Shown: positions 24,789 through 33,242, numbered from the stretch's first letter. The stretch: 34,024 bases of DNA from Terriglobia bacterium (GCA_023511585.1 JAIMBF010000025.1:1-34024); one strand, 5' to 3'. Translations and numbers: made by a program. The notes: generated by a model not told the origin, from the sequence alone.

Positions 24789-25442
24789 ATGAGTGGACGA
24801 AGAATGGCCCGTTGGTTGTCACGGCCGGCTGGGTTCGCGGCTGCGGCCGGCTTCTTGTTTCTTGCGGCCCCGGCTTTTGCGCAGCTTCCCAATATCGGCC
24901 CGGTGGGCGGCGGGCCGATGCACGGAGGGTCCTCCGGCGATGGCGGCGATGCCAAACTTCCGCCCGCGCCGGCACTGCCGGGCGCCGCCTCGGTGGAAGA
25001 GGCAGTGGCGCCCCCGGAAAAGCCGCCTTCCGAGCTTTCCCCGAACGACGCATTGTTCGATGCCATCGACCGCGGCGATCTGGCGGCGGCGCGAGAGGCC
25101 ATTTCACGCGGCGCCATGCTGGAGGCACGCAACGTGCTCGGGCAAACCCCGCTGGATCTTGCCATCGATCTCGGACGTAATCAGATCACGTTTTTGCTGC
25201 TCTCCCTGCGCGGCAGCGAGGGGGGGGAAGCAGCTCAGCCACCGGTTTCCGCACCGGCCAAGCCGGAGCCTCGGGTGGCGCAGCGCGGCTCCGGGCGGCA
25301 CCAGCCTGTGCAACCGCTCCCCACGCCGGAGAATCCGCCAACCCCGGTCTTGGTAAGCGACAGCGGCGGCACGCCCGTCTACCAAGCAGGCTTCCTGGGC
25401 TTTTCTTTTAACGCGCAGCAAGCACGCTTCGTTGACAAGTAA
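24789..25442 (+). CDS. Secreted protein with an ankyrin-like repeat
   Basis: This is a 217-residue protein. A signal peptide of about 31 residues ends in AFA before QLPNIG. A Gly/Pro/Ala-rich linker leads to one clear ankyrin-type unit plus a partial one (about 86-139: NDALFDAIDRGDLAAAREAISRGAMLEARNVLGQTPLDLAIDLG). A Pro-rich tail and a short C-terminal segment (about 195-217) follow. It is probably periplasmic and may act in protein binding. AGAGGGA lies upstream of the ATG. The last codons (Val-Asp-Lys) contain the -35 hexamer of the tRNA-Tyr promoter. No enzyme motif is seen. Confidence 0.78.
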   Translation: MSGRRMARWLSRPAGFAAAAGFLFLAAPAFAQLPNIGPVGGGPMHGGSSGDGGDAKLPPAPALPGAASVEEAVAPPEKPPSELSPNDALFDAIDRGDLAAAREAISRGAMLEARNVLGQTPLDLAIDLGRNQITFLLLSLRGSEGGEAAQPPVSAPAKPEPRVAQRGSGRHQPVQPLPTPENPPTPVLVSDSGGTPVYQAGFLGFSFNAQQARFVDK

Positions 25443-25461
25443 GCCGGCTTGGCCATAGACG
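25432..25461 (+). promoter_or_regulatory. Promoter of the tRNA-Tyr/tRNA-Gly pair
   Basis: A consensus TTGACA (25432-25437) lies in the last codons of the ankyrin-like gene. A weak -10, either CATAGA (16-base spacer) or TAGACG (18-base spacer), follows at 25454-25461. A start near 25467 would leave about 13 bases before the tRNA-Tyr 5' end. Confidence 0.5.
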
Positions 25462-25479
25462 AACGGCATGAGCCCCGTT

Positions 25480-25565
25480 GGAGGGGTGCCCGAGTGGCTA
25501 AAGGGGGCAGACTGTAAATCTGTTGGCGCACGCCTACGTTGGTTCGAATCCAACCCCCTCCACCA
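25480..25565 (+). tRNA. tRNA-Tyr (GTA)
   Basis: The acceptor GGAGGGG (25480-25486) pairs with CCCCTCC (25555-25561), followed by discriminator A and encoded CCA. The anticodon GTA is at 25514-25516 in the loop CTGTAAA. There is a long class II variable arm and a T arm GTTGG-TTCGAAT-CCAAC. Confidence 0.96.
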
Positions 25566-25569
25566 GGGT

Positions 25570-25643
25570 GCGGGTGTAGCTCAGTGGTAGAGCCCCAGCC
25601 TTCCAAGCTGGTTACGGGGGTTCGATTCCCCTCACCCGCTCCA
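25570..25643 (+). tRNA. tRNA-Gly (TCC)
   Basis: The acceptor GCGGGTG (25570-25576) pairs with CACCCGC, followed by T and an encoded CCA. The anticodon TCC is at 25602-25604 in the loop CTTCCAA. The T arm GGGGG-TTCGATT-CCCCT is well formed. It starts four bases after tRNA-Tyr, so the two are processed from one transcript. Confidence 0.96.
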
Positions 25644-25696
25644 ACCCGCCGAAGCACGTGGACCGTTGCTTCCGGCCATGCTAGTGGCGCAGACCC

Positions 25697-26149
25697 ATGA
25701 CACCTCCGCTCATTGCCGTTCTCAACGGCCCGAACCTCAACTTGCTCGGCCTTCGCGAGCCCGAGCTCTATGGCGAGCAAACCCTTGACGATGTCGAATC
25801 ACTCTGCGCCGAGGCCGCGGAAGCGTTGGGTCTTGCCATCGATTTTCGGCAGACCAACGGCGAGGGCGAGCTTGTCTCCTGGGTGCAGGAGTGCCGCGGG
25901 CGGGCGCAGGGCATTGTCATCAACCCGGCCGGCTATACCACGACCTCGATTGCGCTCATGGATGCGCTGCTCGCCGTGCAATTGCCGGTGATTGAGGTGC
26001 ATCTCACCAACATTCATAAACGCGAGGAATTCCGCCAACACTCCTATGTCTCCAAGGCGGCGCTCGGAGTGATCTGCGGGCTTGGCGCGCGCGGCTATGT
26101 GCTGGCTCTGCGGGCGCTTGCGGAAATCCTTCAGGAGCAGGGGAAATGA
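25697..26149 (+). CDS. aroQ: Type II 3-dehydroquinate dehydratase
   Basis: This is a 150-residue protein, the usual length for the small dodecameric type II enzyme. It carries NGPNLNLLGLREPELYG (Asn10 onwards) with the catalytic Arg20/Tyr25 pair on the flexible lid, INPAGYTTTSIAL, and the His/Arg segment EVHLTNIHKREEFRQHSYVS. It converts 3-dehydroquinate to 3-dehydroshikimate in the shikimate pathway. Its stop overlaps the accB start (ATGA). The aroQ-accB-accC order is common in Alphaproteobacteria. Confidence 0.96.
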   Translation: MTPPLIAVLNGPNLNLLGLREPELYGEQTLDDVESLCAEAAEALGLAIDFRQTNGEGELVSWVQECRGRAQGIVINPAGYTTTSIALMDALLAVQLPVIEVHLTNIHKREEFRQHSYVSKAALGVICGLGARGYVLALRALAEILQEQGK

Positions 26150-26622
26150 CCGGCCTTCCGTTCGATGCCGAGGCCATTCGCGCGCTTGCCGCCATTCTGA
26201 CAGAGACGGGATTGACGGAAATCGAGGTCGCGCAAAAGGACAGCCGCATCCGCGTGGTGCGCGCGCCCGCTCCCACCCAGGCGTTTGCCGCTTTAGCCGC
26301 GCCGCCGCCCGCAGAGGCCGCGCCGGCCGCTGCCGCAACAAGTGCTCCCGCCGTTTCGCCCGTTTCCGAGAAGGCCTTGGAAAACCATCCGGGCGCCGTA
26401 ACCAGCCCGATGGTCGGAGTCGTCTATCTTTCTCCTGAGCCGGGAGCGCCTCCCTTTGTGACCGTGGGTCAAGAGGTCAGCGCAGGGCAGACCTTGTTGT
26501 TGATCGAGGCCATGAAGACCTTCAATCAGATCAAAGCGCCGCGCGCTGGCAAGGTGGTGCGGATTTTGGTCGCTTCCGGCGCGCCGGTGGAGTACGGACA
26601 ACCGCTGTTGATTTTGGAATAG
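26146..26622 (+). CDS. accB: Acetyl-CoA carboxylase biotin carboxyl carrier protein
   Basis: This is a 158-residue protein. The N-terminal helical part (about 1-40) is followed by an Ala/Pro linker (about 41-80) and the biotinyl domain (about 83-158). Lys124 in IEAMKTFNQI is the biotin acceptor, and the domain has the protruding thumb residues (SPEPGAPPF) of true AccB. It carries CO2 from AccC to the carboxyltransferase for malonyl-CoA synthesis. It is coupled to aroQ by a four-base overlap and followed by accC after 7 bases. Confidence 0.96.
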   Translation: MTGLPFDAEAIRALAAILTETGLTEIEVAQKDSRIRVVRAPAPTQAFAALAAPPPAEAAPAAAATSAPAVSPVSEKALENHPGAVTSPMVGVVYLSPEPGAPPFVTVGQEVSAGQTLLLIEAMKTFNQIKAPRAGKVVRILVASGAPVEYGQPLLILE

Positions 26623-26629
26623 GTTCTCC

Positions 26630-27991
26630 GTGTTCCAGAAAGTCTTGATTGCCAATCGTGGGGAGATCGCCCTGCGCATCCAGCGCGCCTGTCGCGAGCT
26701 CGGGATCCAAACCGTTGCCGTGCACTCCACGGCGGATGCCGATGCCATGCATGTGCGCCTTGCCGATGAAAGCGTGTGCATCGGCCCGCCACCGGCGCGG
26801 GAAAGTTACCTCAATATGGCGGCAATTCTCTCCGCCGCGACGATTACGGCTGCCGATGCCATTCATCCGGGCTACGGGTTTCTCTCGGAAAACGCCGATT
26901 TTGCCGAAATGGTCGAGGCGCACGGCCTGACCTTCATCGGCCCTTCCCCCGCCCATATTCGCATGATGGGCGATAAGATCGAAGCGAAGACCACGCTGGC
27001 CACTCTCGGCATTCCGCTGGTGCCCGGCTCGGATGGGGCGGTTTCCAGCCTCGAGGCGGCGCGTCGGGTGGCCGATCGCATCGGCTATCCGGTGTTGGTG
27101 AAAGCCGCTGCCGGCGGCGGCGGGCGCGGGATGAAGGTGGCGGAAGGCCCGGAGACTCTGGAACAAGCCTTTCGGCTGGCGCGCGCCGAGGCGCGGGCGG
27201 CGTTCGGCAACGATGCCGTCTATCTGGAAAAATATCTCGATAAGCCGCGCCACATCGAAATTCAGATTTTCGGGGATTCGCATGGGCATGTCGTGCATTT
27301 CGGCGAGCGCGACTGCAGCTTGCAGCGGCGCCATCAAAAGCTTCTCGAAGAAGCGGGCTCGCCGGCGATCACGCCCGAGGTGCGGAATGCATTAGGCGAA
27401 CGGGTCTGCGCCGCCATGGCGCAGCTTGGTTATCGCAATGCCGGCACGCTGGAATTTTTATACCAGGACGGAGAATTCGCGTTTATTGAAATGAACACCC
27501 GCCTGCAGGTCGAGCATCCTGTGACCGAAATGATTTGCGGTATCGATTTGGTGCGCGAGCAAATTCGCATCGCCGCGGGTGAGGAGCTCGGCTACAGCCA
27601 AAGCGATATCGGCTTTTACGGCCATGCCATCGAATGCCGAGTGACGGCCGAAGACCCACAAACCTTTGCCCCATCGCCCGGCCATGTCACGGCGTTTCAT
27701 CCCCCCGGCGGGCTCGGCGTGCGCGTCGATTCGGCGCTTTATGCCGGCTATCGCGTGCCCCCCCATTACGACAGTTTGGTCGCCAAGCTGATTGTTCATG
27801 CGCCGAGCCGTGCGCAGGCGATTGCGCGGCTCCGGCGTGCTTTGGAAGAATTCGTCATTGCCGGGATCAAAACCACCTTGCCGTTGCATCGGCGTATTGT
27901 TGAGGCCCCGGAATTTCAGTCCGGCGACTATAACATCCATTGGCTGGAGCGTTTTGTTGCGAACCAAAGCAAAGAAGAAGGAAGCGGTTGA
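26630..27991 (+). CDS. accC: Acetyl-CoA carboxylase biotin carboxylase subunit
   Basis: This is a 453-residue biotin carboxylase with a GTG start. The N-terminal domain has VLIANRGEIALRI, GYGFLSENADFAE and IGP. The ATP-grasp part has VKAAAGGGGRGMKV (glycine loop about 162-168), HIEIQIFGD and the catalytic block EMNTRLQVEHPVTEMI. The C-terminal domain carries GHAIECRVTAEDP and YDSLVAKLIVHAPSRAQAI. It carboxylates biotin on AccB using ATP and bicarbonate. A stem-loop lies 24 bases after its stop. Confidence 0.96.
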   Translation: MFQKVLIANRGEIALRIQRACRELGIQTVAVHSTADADAMHVRLADESVCIGPPPARESYLNMAAILSAATITAADAIHPGYGFLSENADFAEMVEAHGLTFIGPSPAHIRMMGDKIEAKTTLATLGIPLVPGSDGAVSSLEAARRVADRIGYPVLVKAAAGGGGRGMKVAEGPETLEQAFRLARAEARAAFGNDAVYLEKYLDKPRHIEIQIFGDSHGHVVHFGERDCSLQRRHQKLLEEAGSPAITPEVRNALGERVCAAMAQLGYRNAGTLEFLYQDGEFAFIEMNTRLQVEHPVTEMICGIDLVREQIRIAAGEELGYSQSDIGFYGHAIECRVTAEDPQTFAPSPGHVTAFHPPGGLGVRVDSALYAGYRVPPHYDSLVAKLIVHAPSRAQAIARLRRALEEFVIAGIKTTLPLHRRIVEAPEFQSGDYNIHWLERFVANQSKEEGSG

Positions 27992-28014
27992 AATCCGCTG
28001 AGAATCGCCTTTTT

Positions 28015-28046
28015 CTGTGGGAAGGGGATGCCACCCACAGTCTTAT
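28015..28046 (+). terminator. Stem-loop after accC
   Basis: Perfect arms CTGTGGG (28015-28021) and CCCACAG (28034-28040) are separated by 12 bases and followed by the moderately T-rich TCTTATC. It is a candidate terminator of the aroQ-accB-accC transcript. An alternative is a hairpin in the leader of the next gene, whose GGGAGGA ribosome site lies at 28054-28060. Confidence 0.4.
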
Positions 28047-28070
28047 CATATTAGGGAGGAAACAAGCACA

Positions 28071-28565
28071 ATGATTTACTTGCTGTATACCTTCGCGATT
28101 GCCGCCGGCACGCTTGTTCATCTCTATGCCGGGTCGAAACCCCGCACGCGTGAGCGCGTGTTTGAAGTTCTGTTGCTTTATCTGCTCATCATCGGCAGCG
28201 GCGTGGCAGGAATACTTGCCTTTATCGTCCATACCTTTACCGCCGATGCCATCGCCCGAAGCATCGGCTGGCAGCCGGGAAGCCCGTTTCAGTTCGAGGT
28301 CGCAGTTGCCGATCTTTCCTATGGCGTGCTCGGGCTAATGTGCATCCGCTGGCGCGGCCCGTTTTGGCTCGCAACCGGAATCGCGACGTCCATCTTTTTT
28401 CTCGGTTGCAATTACGGTCATCTTTATGACGCGTTCGTCAACAAAAATTACGCGCCGAACAATTACGGCATCATCAATCTCTTTGAAATTATCTGGCCGG
28501 CGGCAGTGCTTATCTTGCTTGTTCCTTACATGCGATCATGGGCAAGGCAGAATGTCGTACGCTGA
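28071..28565 (+). CDS. Small multi-pass membrane protein (DUF6790-like)
   Basis: This is a 164-residue protein with four or five hydrophobic helices (about 2-20, 30-58, 78-96, 103-122 and 135-155). YGVLGLMCIRWRGPFWLAT and FFLGCNYGHLYD resemble uncharacterised integral membrane proteins that I associate with DUF6790; the match is from memory. The ATG at 28071 has a strong GGGAGGA upstream; a longer frame from 28017 has none. It follows accC but is probably transcribed separately, given the stem-loop between them. No function is proposed. Confidence 0.72.
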   Translation: MIYLLYTFAIAAGTLVHLYAGSKPRTRERVFEVLLLYLLIIGSGVAGILAFIVHTFTADAIARSIGWQPGSPFQFEVAVADLSYGVLGLMCIRWRGPFWLATGIATSIFFLGCNYGHLYDAFVNKNYAPNNYGIINLFEIIWPAAVLILLVPYMRSWARQNVVR

Positions 28566-28574
28566 CCCAGCGCC

Positions 28575-28604
28575 CGGAAAATTCTCTCATCTTTTCCGTT
28601 TTCG
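28575..28604 (+). terminator. Terminator-like hairpin after the membrane protein gene
   Basis: Perfect arms CGGAAAA (28575-28581) and TTTTCCG (28592-28598) with a 10-base loop are followed directly by TTTTCG on the plus strand. It lies in the 39-base gap between convergent genes. The stem is AT-rich, so efficiency is uncertain. Confidence 0.5.
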
Positions 28605-29312
28605 TTACCCGCCGGCGCCGATGAATTCTTCCATCAGCGAGGGATCGTTCAGTTCCTCGCGAGAAAGCTCCCGGACAATGCGGCCGCGATGGATCAGTGC
28701 GGCCCGATCGGCAAGCCCATGAATGAAATCAAGGTTTTGTTCCACCAGCAAGACGGCAAGCCCGCGCGCCCGCCGCAATTCGGAAAGCCGCGCCATGATG
28801 GCCTGCACGATGGAAGGCTGAATGCCTTCGGTCGGTTCGTCCAGAAGCAACAGCTTGGGCCTGCCCGCAAGCGCGCGCGCAATGGCAAGAAGCTGCTGCT
28901 CGCCGCCCGAAAGAGTGCTGCCGATGCGCGTGGCAAGACGAGCGAGTTCGGGAAATTCCTCGGCAATTTCGGCAAGAATCCGATCAAGCTCGGCACCGCC
29001 CTTGGCCAATACCCCGAAGCGGATATTTTCGATCACGCTGAGTTGCGGGAAAATCTGCCGCCCCTGCGGCACATAGCCGATTCCGCGCCGGGCACGAAGA
29101 TGTGCAGGCCAATGCGTGATCTCCGCGCCGGCAAAGCGGATGGAGCCGGCCGTGGCGGGCAGCAGCCCCATAATGGCGCGAAGCAGCGTGGTTTTGCCCA
29201 TGCCGTTATGCCCGAGAATGCCCAAGCACTCGCCTTCGGCAATGCGCAGCGAAACCCCGTTCAGCACACGGATACGCCCGTAGCCGGCCTCAAGATCGCG
29301 GATTTCCATCAT
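28605..29312 (-). CDS. ABC importer ATPase 2 (UrtE/LivF-type)
   Basis: This is a 235-residue protein. Walker A is GHNGMGKTT (34-42), the signature LSGGEQQ (134-140), and Walker B LLLLDEP (154-160) followed by TEGIQPSI. The NGMGKTT and DEPTEGIQPSI forms are typical of the UrtE/FmdF-like branch for urea and short amides rather than classical LivF. The start ATG (29312) overlaps the preceding ATPase stop (ATGA); a second ATG follows at once. It powers the import of the substrate bound by the periplasmic protein at 31896-33140. Confidence 0.92.
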   Translation of the reverse strand: MMEIRDLEAGYGRIRVLNGVSLRIAEGECLGILGHNGMGKTTLLRAIMGLLPATAGSIRFAGAEITHWPAHLRARRGIGYVPQGRQIFPQLSVIENIRFGVLAKGGAELDRILAEIAEEFPELARLATRIGSTLSGGEQQLLAIARALAGRPKLLLLDEPTEGIQPSIVQAIMARLSELRRARGLAVLLVEQNLDFIHGLADRAALIHRGRIVRELSREELNDPSLMEEFIGAGG

Positions 29313-30031
29313 GCCGGTTGCACCTGCCGCCCGAGATAAACGTTTTGCACGCGCGGATCCGCAAGCACCTTTGCCACTTCGTCTTCCACAAGCACGCGTC
29401 CTTGGTGCAAGACCGTAACGGTATGGGCAATGGCGCGGATAAACGCCATATCGTGCTCCACCACGATCAACGTATGCCGCGCGTTCAGTTCGCGAATAAG
29501 CGCGGCGGTTCGGCGGGTTTCCTCGGCGCTCATGCCGGCGGTGGGTTCGTCCAGCAAAATCAGCGCGGGCTCCGGGGCGATCACCATGGCAAGCTCCACC
29601 CATTGGCGTTGGCCGTGCGCAAGCCGGCCCACTTCGGTCTCCGCCAAACCGTCAAGGCCGAAGCGCTCCAGGATGGCTTGCGCGCGCCGTCGGGCCTCGC
29701 GTTCGGCCAGGAAGCGGCGCAGCGCAATCATCACGCTTTCGCGGACCGTTAACCCATCAAACAAAGAGGGCACTTGCGTTTTGATGCCGATTCCCATGCG
29801 CGCGATCGCGAAGCGCTGCATCCCGGTAATGTTGCGGTCTCGGAATAAGATAGAGCCGGCCGTAGGGCGCAATTGGCCGGTCAGACATTTGAAAAACGTG
29901 CTCTTGCCGGCGCCGTTCGGGCCGATCAAGCCGCGGAGCTCACCCTCGGCCACCGAAAAATCCACCCCGTCGACCGCGGCCACGCCGCCGAAATGCATGG
30001 CCACGCCGCGTGCGGAAAGCAGCACGCTCAT
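29309..30031 (-). CDS. ABC importer ATPase 1 (UrtD/LivG-type)
   Basis: This is a 240-residue ATPase. Walker A is GPNGAGKST (37-45). The signature is LAHGQRQW (about 137-144), the atypical HGQ-QW form characteristic of the UrtD branch, in place of LSGGQ. Walker B is LILLDEP (157-163) and the H-loop is VVEHDMAF. It would form a heterodimer with the UrtE/LivF-like ATPase. The start overlaps the stop of the preceding permease (ATGA at 30028-30031), which decides it against the longer frame to 30169. Confidence 0.92.
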   Translation of the reverse strand: MSVLLSARGVAMHFGGVAAVDGVDFSVAEGELRGLIGPNGAGKSTFFKCLTGQLRPTAGSILFRDRNITGMQRFAIARMGIGIKTQVPSLFDGLTVRESVMIALRRFLAEREARRRAQAILERFGLDGLAETEVGRLAHGQRQWVELAMVIAPEPALILLDEPTAGMSAEETRRTAALIRELNARHTLIVVEHDMAFIRAIAHTVTVLHQGRVLVEDEVAKVLADPRVQNVYLGRQVQPA

Positions 30032-31020
30032 GCCAACTGCACTCCCCGCCGCCGTCCCCACGCCAGGCGGAGCGTGGGCAGCAGGCCCCTCGGCATGCCC
30101 ATCACGGCCAGCATGAGCAAAATTCCCAGGATCGCATTCGGGTTTAAGCGCGGCTCCGTGCCCGCCCATGTGGTTACCGCTTGCACGAGAAACGCCCCCA
30201 AAATCGGGCCCAGGAGCGTGCCGCGTCCGCCCACCATCACCCAGATGATCAGCTGCCCGGAATAGAACAGCGAAAACATCGTGGGGCTGACGAAAACCGA
30301 GTTCGCAAAAAGAATTCCCGCAAGCCCTGCAATCGCGCCGCCCAAGCTGAAAATGCCGAGCTTGTAGCGCCTTGCGTCATAACCTAAAAGTTCCGCACGC
30401 GTTTCATTCTCGCGGATTGCCACCACCACGCGCCCGAACCGGCCGGCAAGCAGAAGCTTGGCCAGAATGTAGCAAAGCGCCAGCGCGAAGACGGCAACGA
30501 TGAAAATGGCTTGCGGGGAAAGTGTCGCATCCGGGTTACCCGGAACATTCAACTGCGGCGTGGAGGGAATACCGTTGAAACCACCTAAGGGCGCCTCGCC
30601 GATACGCCACTCCTCCCCCGCGGTGGAGTTGGCGAAATTGAACAAAATCAGCGAAACGGTGAGTGTGATGGCGCCGACATAAACATCGCTGATGCGACCG
30701 TAAAACATAAAATAACCCAAAGCGGCGGCGGCCAAAGTGGGAACCAGAAGCGCGATCGGCACGGCGTAGAGGGAATCGTTGAAATTGATGGCGGCAACCG
30801 CATAAGCATAGCCGCCGAGGCCGAAAAAGGCGGTCTGCCCGAAGCTTAAAATGCCGCCGACCCCCCAAATCAGCCCAAGGCTCAACGCCAAAACCGCCAT
30901 GGCGATGAAGACCGTGGCATTGATCAACGCAAAAAGCGCCAGCACGCGCGGCAGAACGAGCGCTGCGGCAAGCGCCAGGAAAAGCGCGATCGCGATTTCG
31001 AGAAAAAGCTTCCGGCTCAC
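30028..31020 (-). CDS. ABC importer permease 2 (UrtC/LivM-type)
   Basis: This is a 330-residue permease with about nine helices. The branched-chain-type permease motif is LIWGVGGILSFGQTAFFGLGGYAYA; FYGRISDVYVGAITLTVSL and RENETRAELLGYDARRYKLGIFSLGGAIAGLAG are conserved in LivM/UrtC proteins. A GTG start forms a GTGA overlap with the stop of permease 1. It forms the channel with permease 1. Confidence 0.92.
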   Translation of the reverse strand: MSRKLFLEIAIALFLALAAALVLPRVLALFALINATVFIAMAVLALSLGLIWGVGGILSFGQTAFFGLGGYAYAVAAINFNDSLYAVPIALLVPTLAAAALGYFMFYGRISDVYVGAITLTVSLILFNFANSTAGEEWRIGEAPLGGFNGIPSTPQLNVPGNPDATLSPQAIFIVAVFALALCYILAKLLLAGRFGRVVVAIRENETRAELLGYDARRYKLGIFSLGGAIAGLAGILFANSVFVSPTMFSLFYSGQLIIWVMVGGRGTLLGPILGAFLVQAVTTWAGTEPRLNPNAILGILLMLAVMGMPRGLLPTLRLAWGRRRGVQLA

Positions 31021-31883
31021 AGCGCCCTCTGGAAAAACCGCCCGGTAATGCCACGCGGCAGCAGCCGCACCAAGACAATAGCCAGCGCCAGTAATGCCGC
31101 CTCACCCAAAACCGGGGTGGTGAGAAACGTGCCGAGCACGCCGGCCGCCCCGAGCAATACGGAAGCGGAAAGAGTGCCGACCAGCATGGCCGCGCCGCCG
31201 GTGATCACGGTGATAAACGCCTTGGCGATATACGCGGTGCCCATGGTGGGCACCACGCCCGAAAGCGGCGCCAGTAAACCCCCCGCAAGGCCGGTGAGCG
31301 CGGCACCCAAAGCGAAGGTCACGGCGTAGACGCGCTCGGTTGCCACCCCGAGCGCTGCCGCCATTTCCGCATTCTGCATCGTGCCACGCGCGAGCAAGCC
31401 GTAAGGCGTTCGGCGCAGGACGATCCAGACCAAAACCGCCAAGAGGCCCGCCGCGCCGATCAAAAACAGCGAATAGGCCGAGAACTGAAACTTCCCCACT
31501 TGCACGCTGCCCAACGGTGCGGAAAAGCCGCCCACGGTATTGCCGAAGACCATGGTCACAATACCGATCAGCGCCAGCGAAAGCCCCCAGGTGGCGAGCA
31601 TGGTTTCCACCATCTGCCCGTAAAGGCGACGGATCATCAGCCGCTCGACAATCAGCCCGAAGAGCCCCACCGCAAGCGGGGCGATGAGAAACATGGCAAC
31701 CCAGAGATTGATGCCATGGCGCACCGAAAGAATCGCGGCATAACCGCCGAGCATCAGGAACTCGCCATGCGCGAGATTGATCACCCCCATCATGCCGAAG
31801 ATCACGGCAAGGCCGAGGCTGATCAGAAACAAGGTGGCGATGCCGGTCATCACCTGCAGCGCCACCGCCACCAGAAGATCCAA
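31017..31883 (-). CDS. ABC importer permease 1 (UrtB/LivH-type)
   Basis: This is a 288-residue permease with about eight helices and the motif GVINLAHGEFLMLGGYAA. ETMLATWGLSLAL and ARGTMQNAEMAAALGVATERVYAVTFALGAALTGLAGG are typical of the family, the former of the urea/amide branch. The gene starts 12 bases after the substrate-binding protein stop and overlaps permease 2 by four bases. The order binding protein, permease, permease, ATPase, ATPase equals that of urtABCDE. Confidence 0.92.
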   Translation of the reverse strand: MDLLVAVALQVMTGIATLFLISLGLAVIFGMMGVINLAHGEFLMLGGYAAILSVRHGINLWVAMFLIAPLAVGLFGLIVERLMIRRLYGQMVETMLATWGLSLALIGIVTMVFGNTVGGFSAPLGSVQVGKFQFSAYSLFLIGAAGLLAVLVWIVLRRTPYGLLARGTMQNAEMAAALGVATERVYAVTFALGAALTGLAGGLLAPLSGVVPTMGTAYIAKAFITVITGGAAMLVGTLSASVLLGAAGVLGTFLTTPVLGEAALLALAIVLVRLLPRGITGRFFQRAL

Positions 31884-31895
31884 ACCAACCCCCTC

Positions 31896-33140
31896 TTAGA
31901 TTTTCACATCGATCACGAATTGCCTATCGGTATTGGGGTGCGCCTTCAGATCACAAACCGATGCGGTATCCGCCGGCGGCTGGTTGGGGAAATGTTCCAA
32001 AACCTTAAAGCCGCGATTGACAACTTCCGCAAGATAGACATCGAGCGAAACATGGTTGGTTTTGCCGTCGATCACGGTGCGCCCGGGCGGACCGTCGAAA
32101 GCGATGCCGCTTTCCAGCGCTTCGATCACCTTCATGCGGTCCGTGCTTTTTGCCCGTCGCACGCCTTCGGCCCAAAGATGGAAACCGACATAAGTGCGCA
32201 TGGCAAGCTCACCGCCGAGATAAGGCGCCTTATCGCCGAGCTTGGCATGGAATTTCTGCAAAAATTCTTTGTTCGCCGGATTATCCACTTCCTGGAAATA
32301 ACTGTAGGCTACCACAATGCCGTCGGCTTCTTCCGGGGTCAGCAGAAGCGTTTCGTTGCCGCCGCCCAAAGTGGTGGACGCCATCGGAATTTTCTTCTTC
32401 ATCCCAGCCGCCGCCCATTGGCGATAGAACGAAACATGCGCGCCGCCCACCAGCACCGACATCACCATATCCGGCTTGGCTTGCTGGATTTTCTGAATGG
32501 TGGCGCCGAAATCCGTAACGTTGAGAGGGAAAAAGTCGGCGGCGACGACTTCGCCCCCGTTCTCACGACAATATTTGGTAACCCATTTGCTGGTGATTTG
32601 GCCGTAATTGTAATCGGCCGCGAGGATGTAGATTTTCTTTCCCCATTTTTTCATCACGTAGGGAACGAGCTTCTGCACGTTCTGCGCGGGGGTTGACCCG
32701 GTGCAGAAGCAATTGCGATCGCACACGCCCCCTTCGTATTGGGTGTTGTAGAAGTATAGCGTGCGATAGCGCCGCAAAATCGGGCGAATCGCCTCGCGCG
32801 ACGCCGAGGTGATGCCGCCGTGCACGACGGCTGCATGGTCCGAAGTCGCCGCTTGTGTGGCAAACTGCGTATAGAGCTGAATATTCGATTGCGGATCGTA
32901 ATTGATCAGCTTGATTTCGCGCCCGAGCAGACCGCCTGCGGCATTCACTTCGTCAACGGCGAAGGAAAGGCAGGCAATCATCGGCAGGCCGTAAATATCC
33001 AATCCGCCGGAAGCATCATGAATGCCGACCACGGTAATGGGATCGGCTCCCAAAGCGGCATGGCGCATCACGGCGGGCGCGGCGAGCGTGGCAGCGCCAA
33101 GGCCGAGCGTGCGCAGAGTCTGGCGGCGCGAAAGCGGCAT
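31896..33140 (-). CDS. Urea/amide-type ABC substrate-binding protein (UrtA/AmiC-like), Tat-exported
   Basis: This is a 414-residue periplasmic type I binding protein. The N-terminus has a twin-arginine signal, SRRQTL (4-9), a hydrophobic stretch and a cleavage site near residue 32 (ALGA before DP). The mature part contains FAVDEVNAAGGLLGREI, VHGGITSASREAIRP, FYNTQYEGG and NHVSLDVYLAEV, which resemble UrtA, AmiC and formamide-binding FmdD proteins. Two cysteines near the middle (VCDRNCFC) are unusual. AAGGAGG precedes the ATG. The ligand is probably urea or a short amide; no urease or amidase is in the window. An NtrC-like palindrome lies about 130 bases upstream. Confidence 0.88.
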   Translation of the reverse strand: MPLSRRQTLRTLGLGAATLAAPAVMRHAALGADPITVVGIHDASGGLDIYGLPMIACLSFAVDEVNAAGGLLGREIKLINYDPQSNIQLYTQFATQAATSDHAAVVHGGITSASREAIRPILRRYRTLYFYNTQYEGGVCDRNCFCTGSTPAQNVQKLVPYVMKKWGKKIYILAADYNYGQITSKWVTKYCRENGGEVVAADFFPLNVTDFGATIQKIQQAKPDMVMSVLVGGAHVSFYRQWAAAGMKKKIPMASTTLGGGNETLLLTPEEADGIVVAYSYFQEVDNPANKEFLQKFHAKLGDKAPYLGGELAMRTYVGFHLWAEGVRRAKSTDRMKVIEALESGIAFDGPPGRTVIDGKTNHVSLDVYLAEVVNRGFKVLEHFPNQPPADTASVCDLKAHPNTDRQFVIDVKI

Positions 33141-33242
33141 CGTGTATTCCTCCTTCCAAGGGGTTTTGCGGCAGTTTGATCGGTGTTTGGGAATTTGGGA
33201 AGCCCTTTGCGCATGTGATTAGTGGAAAATTCAGCAACCCGT

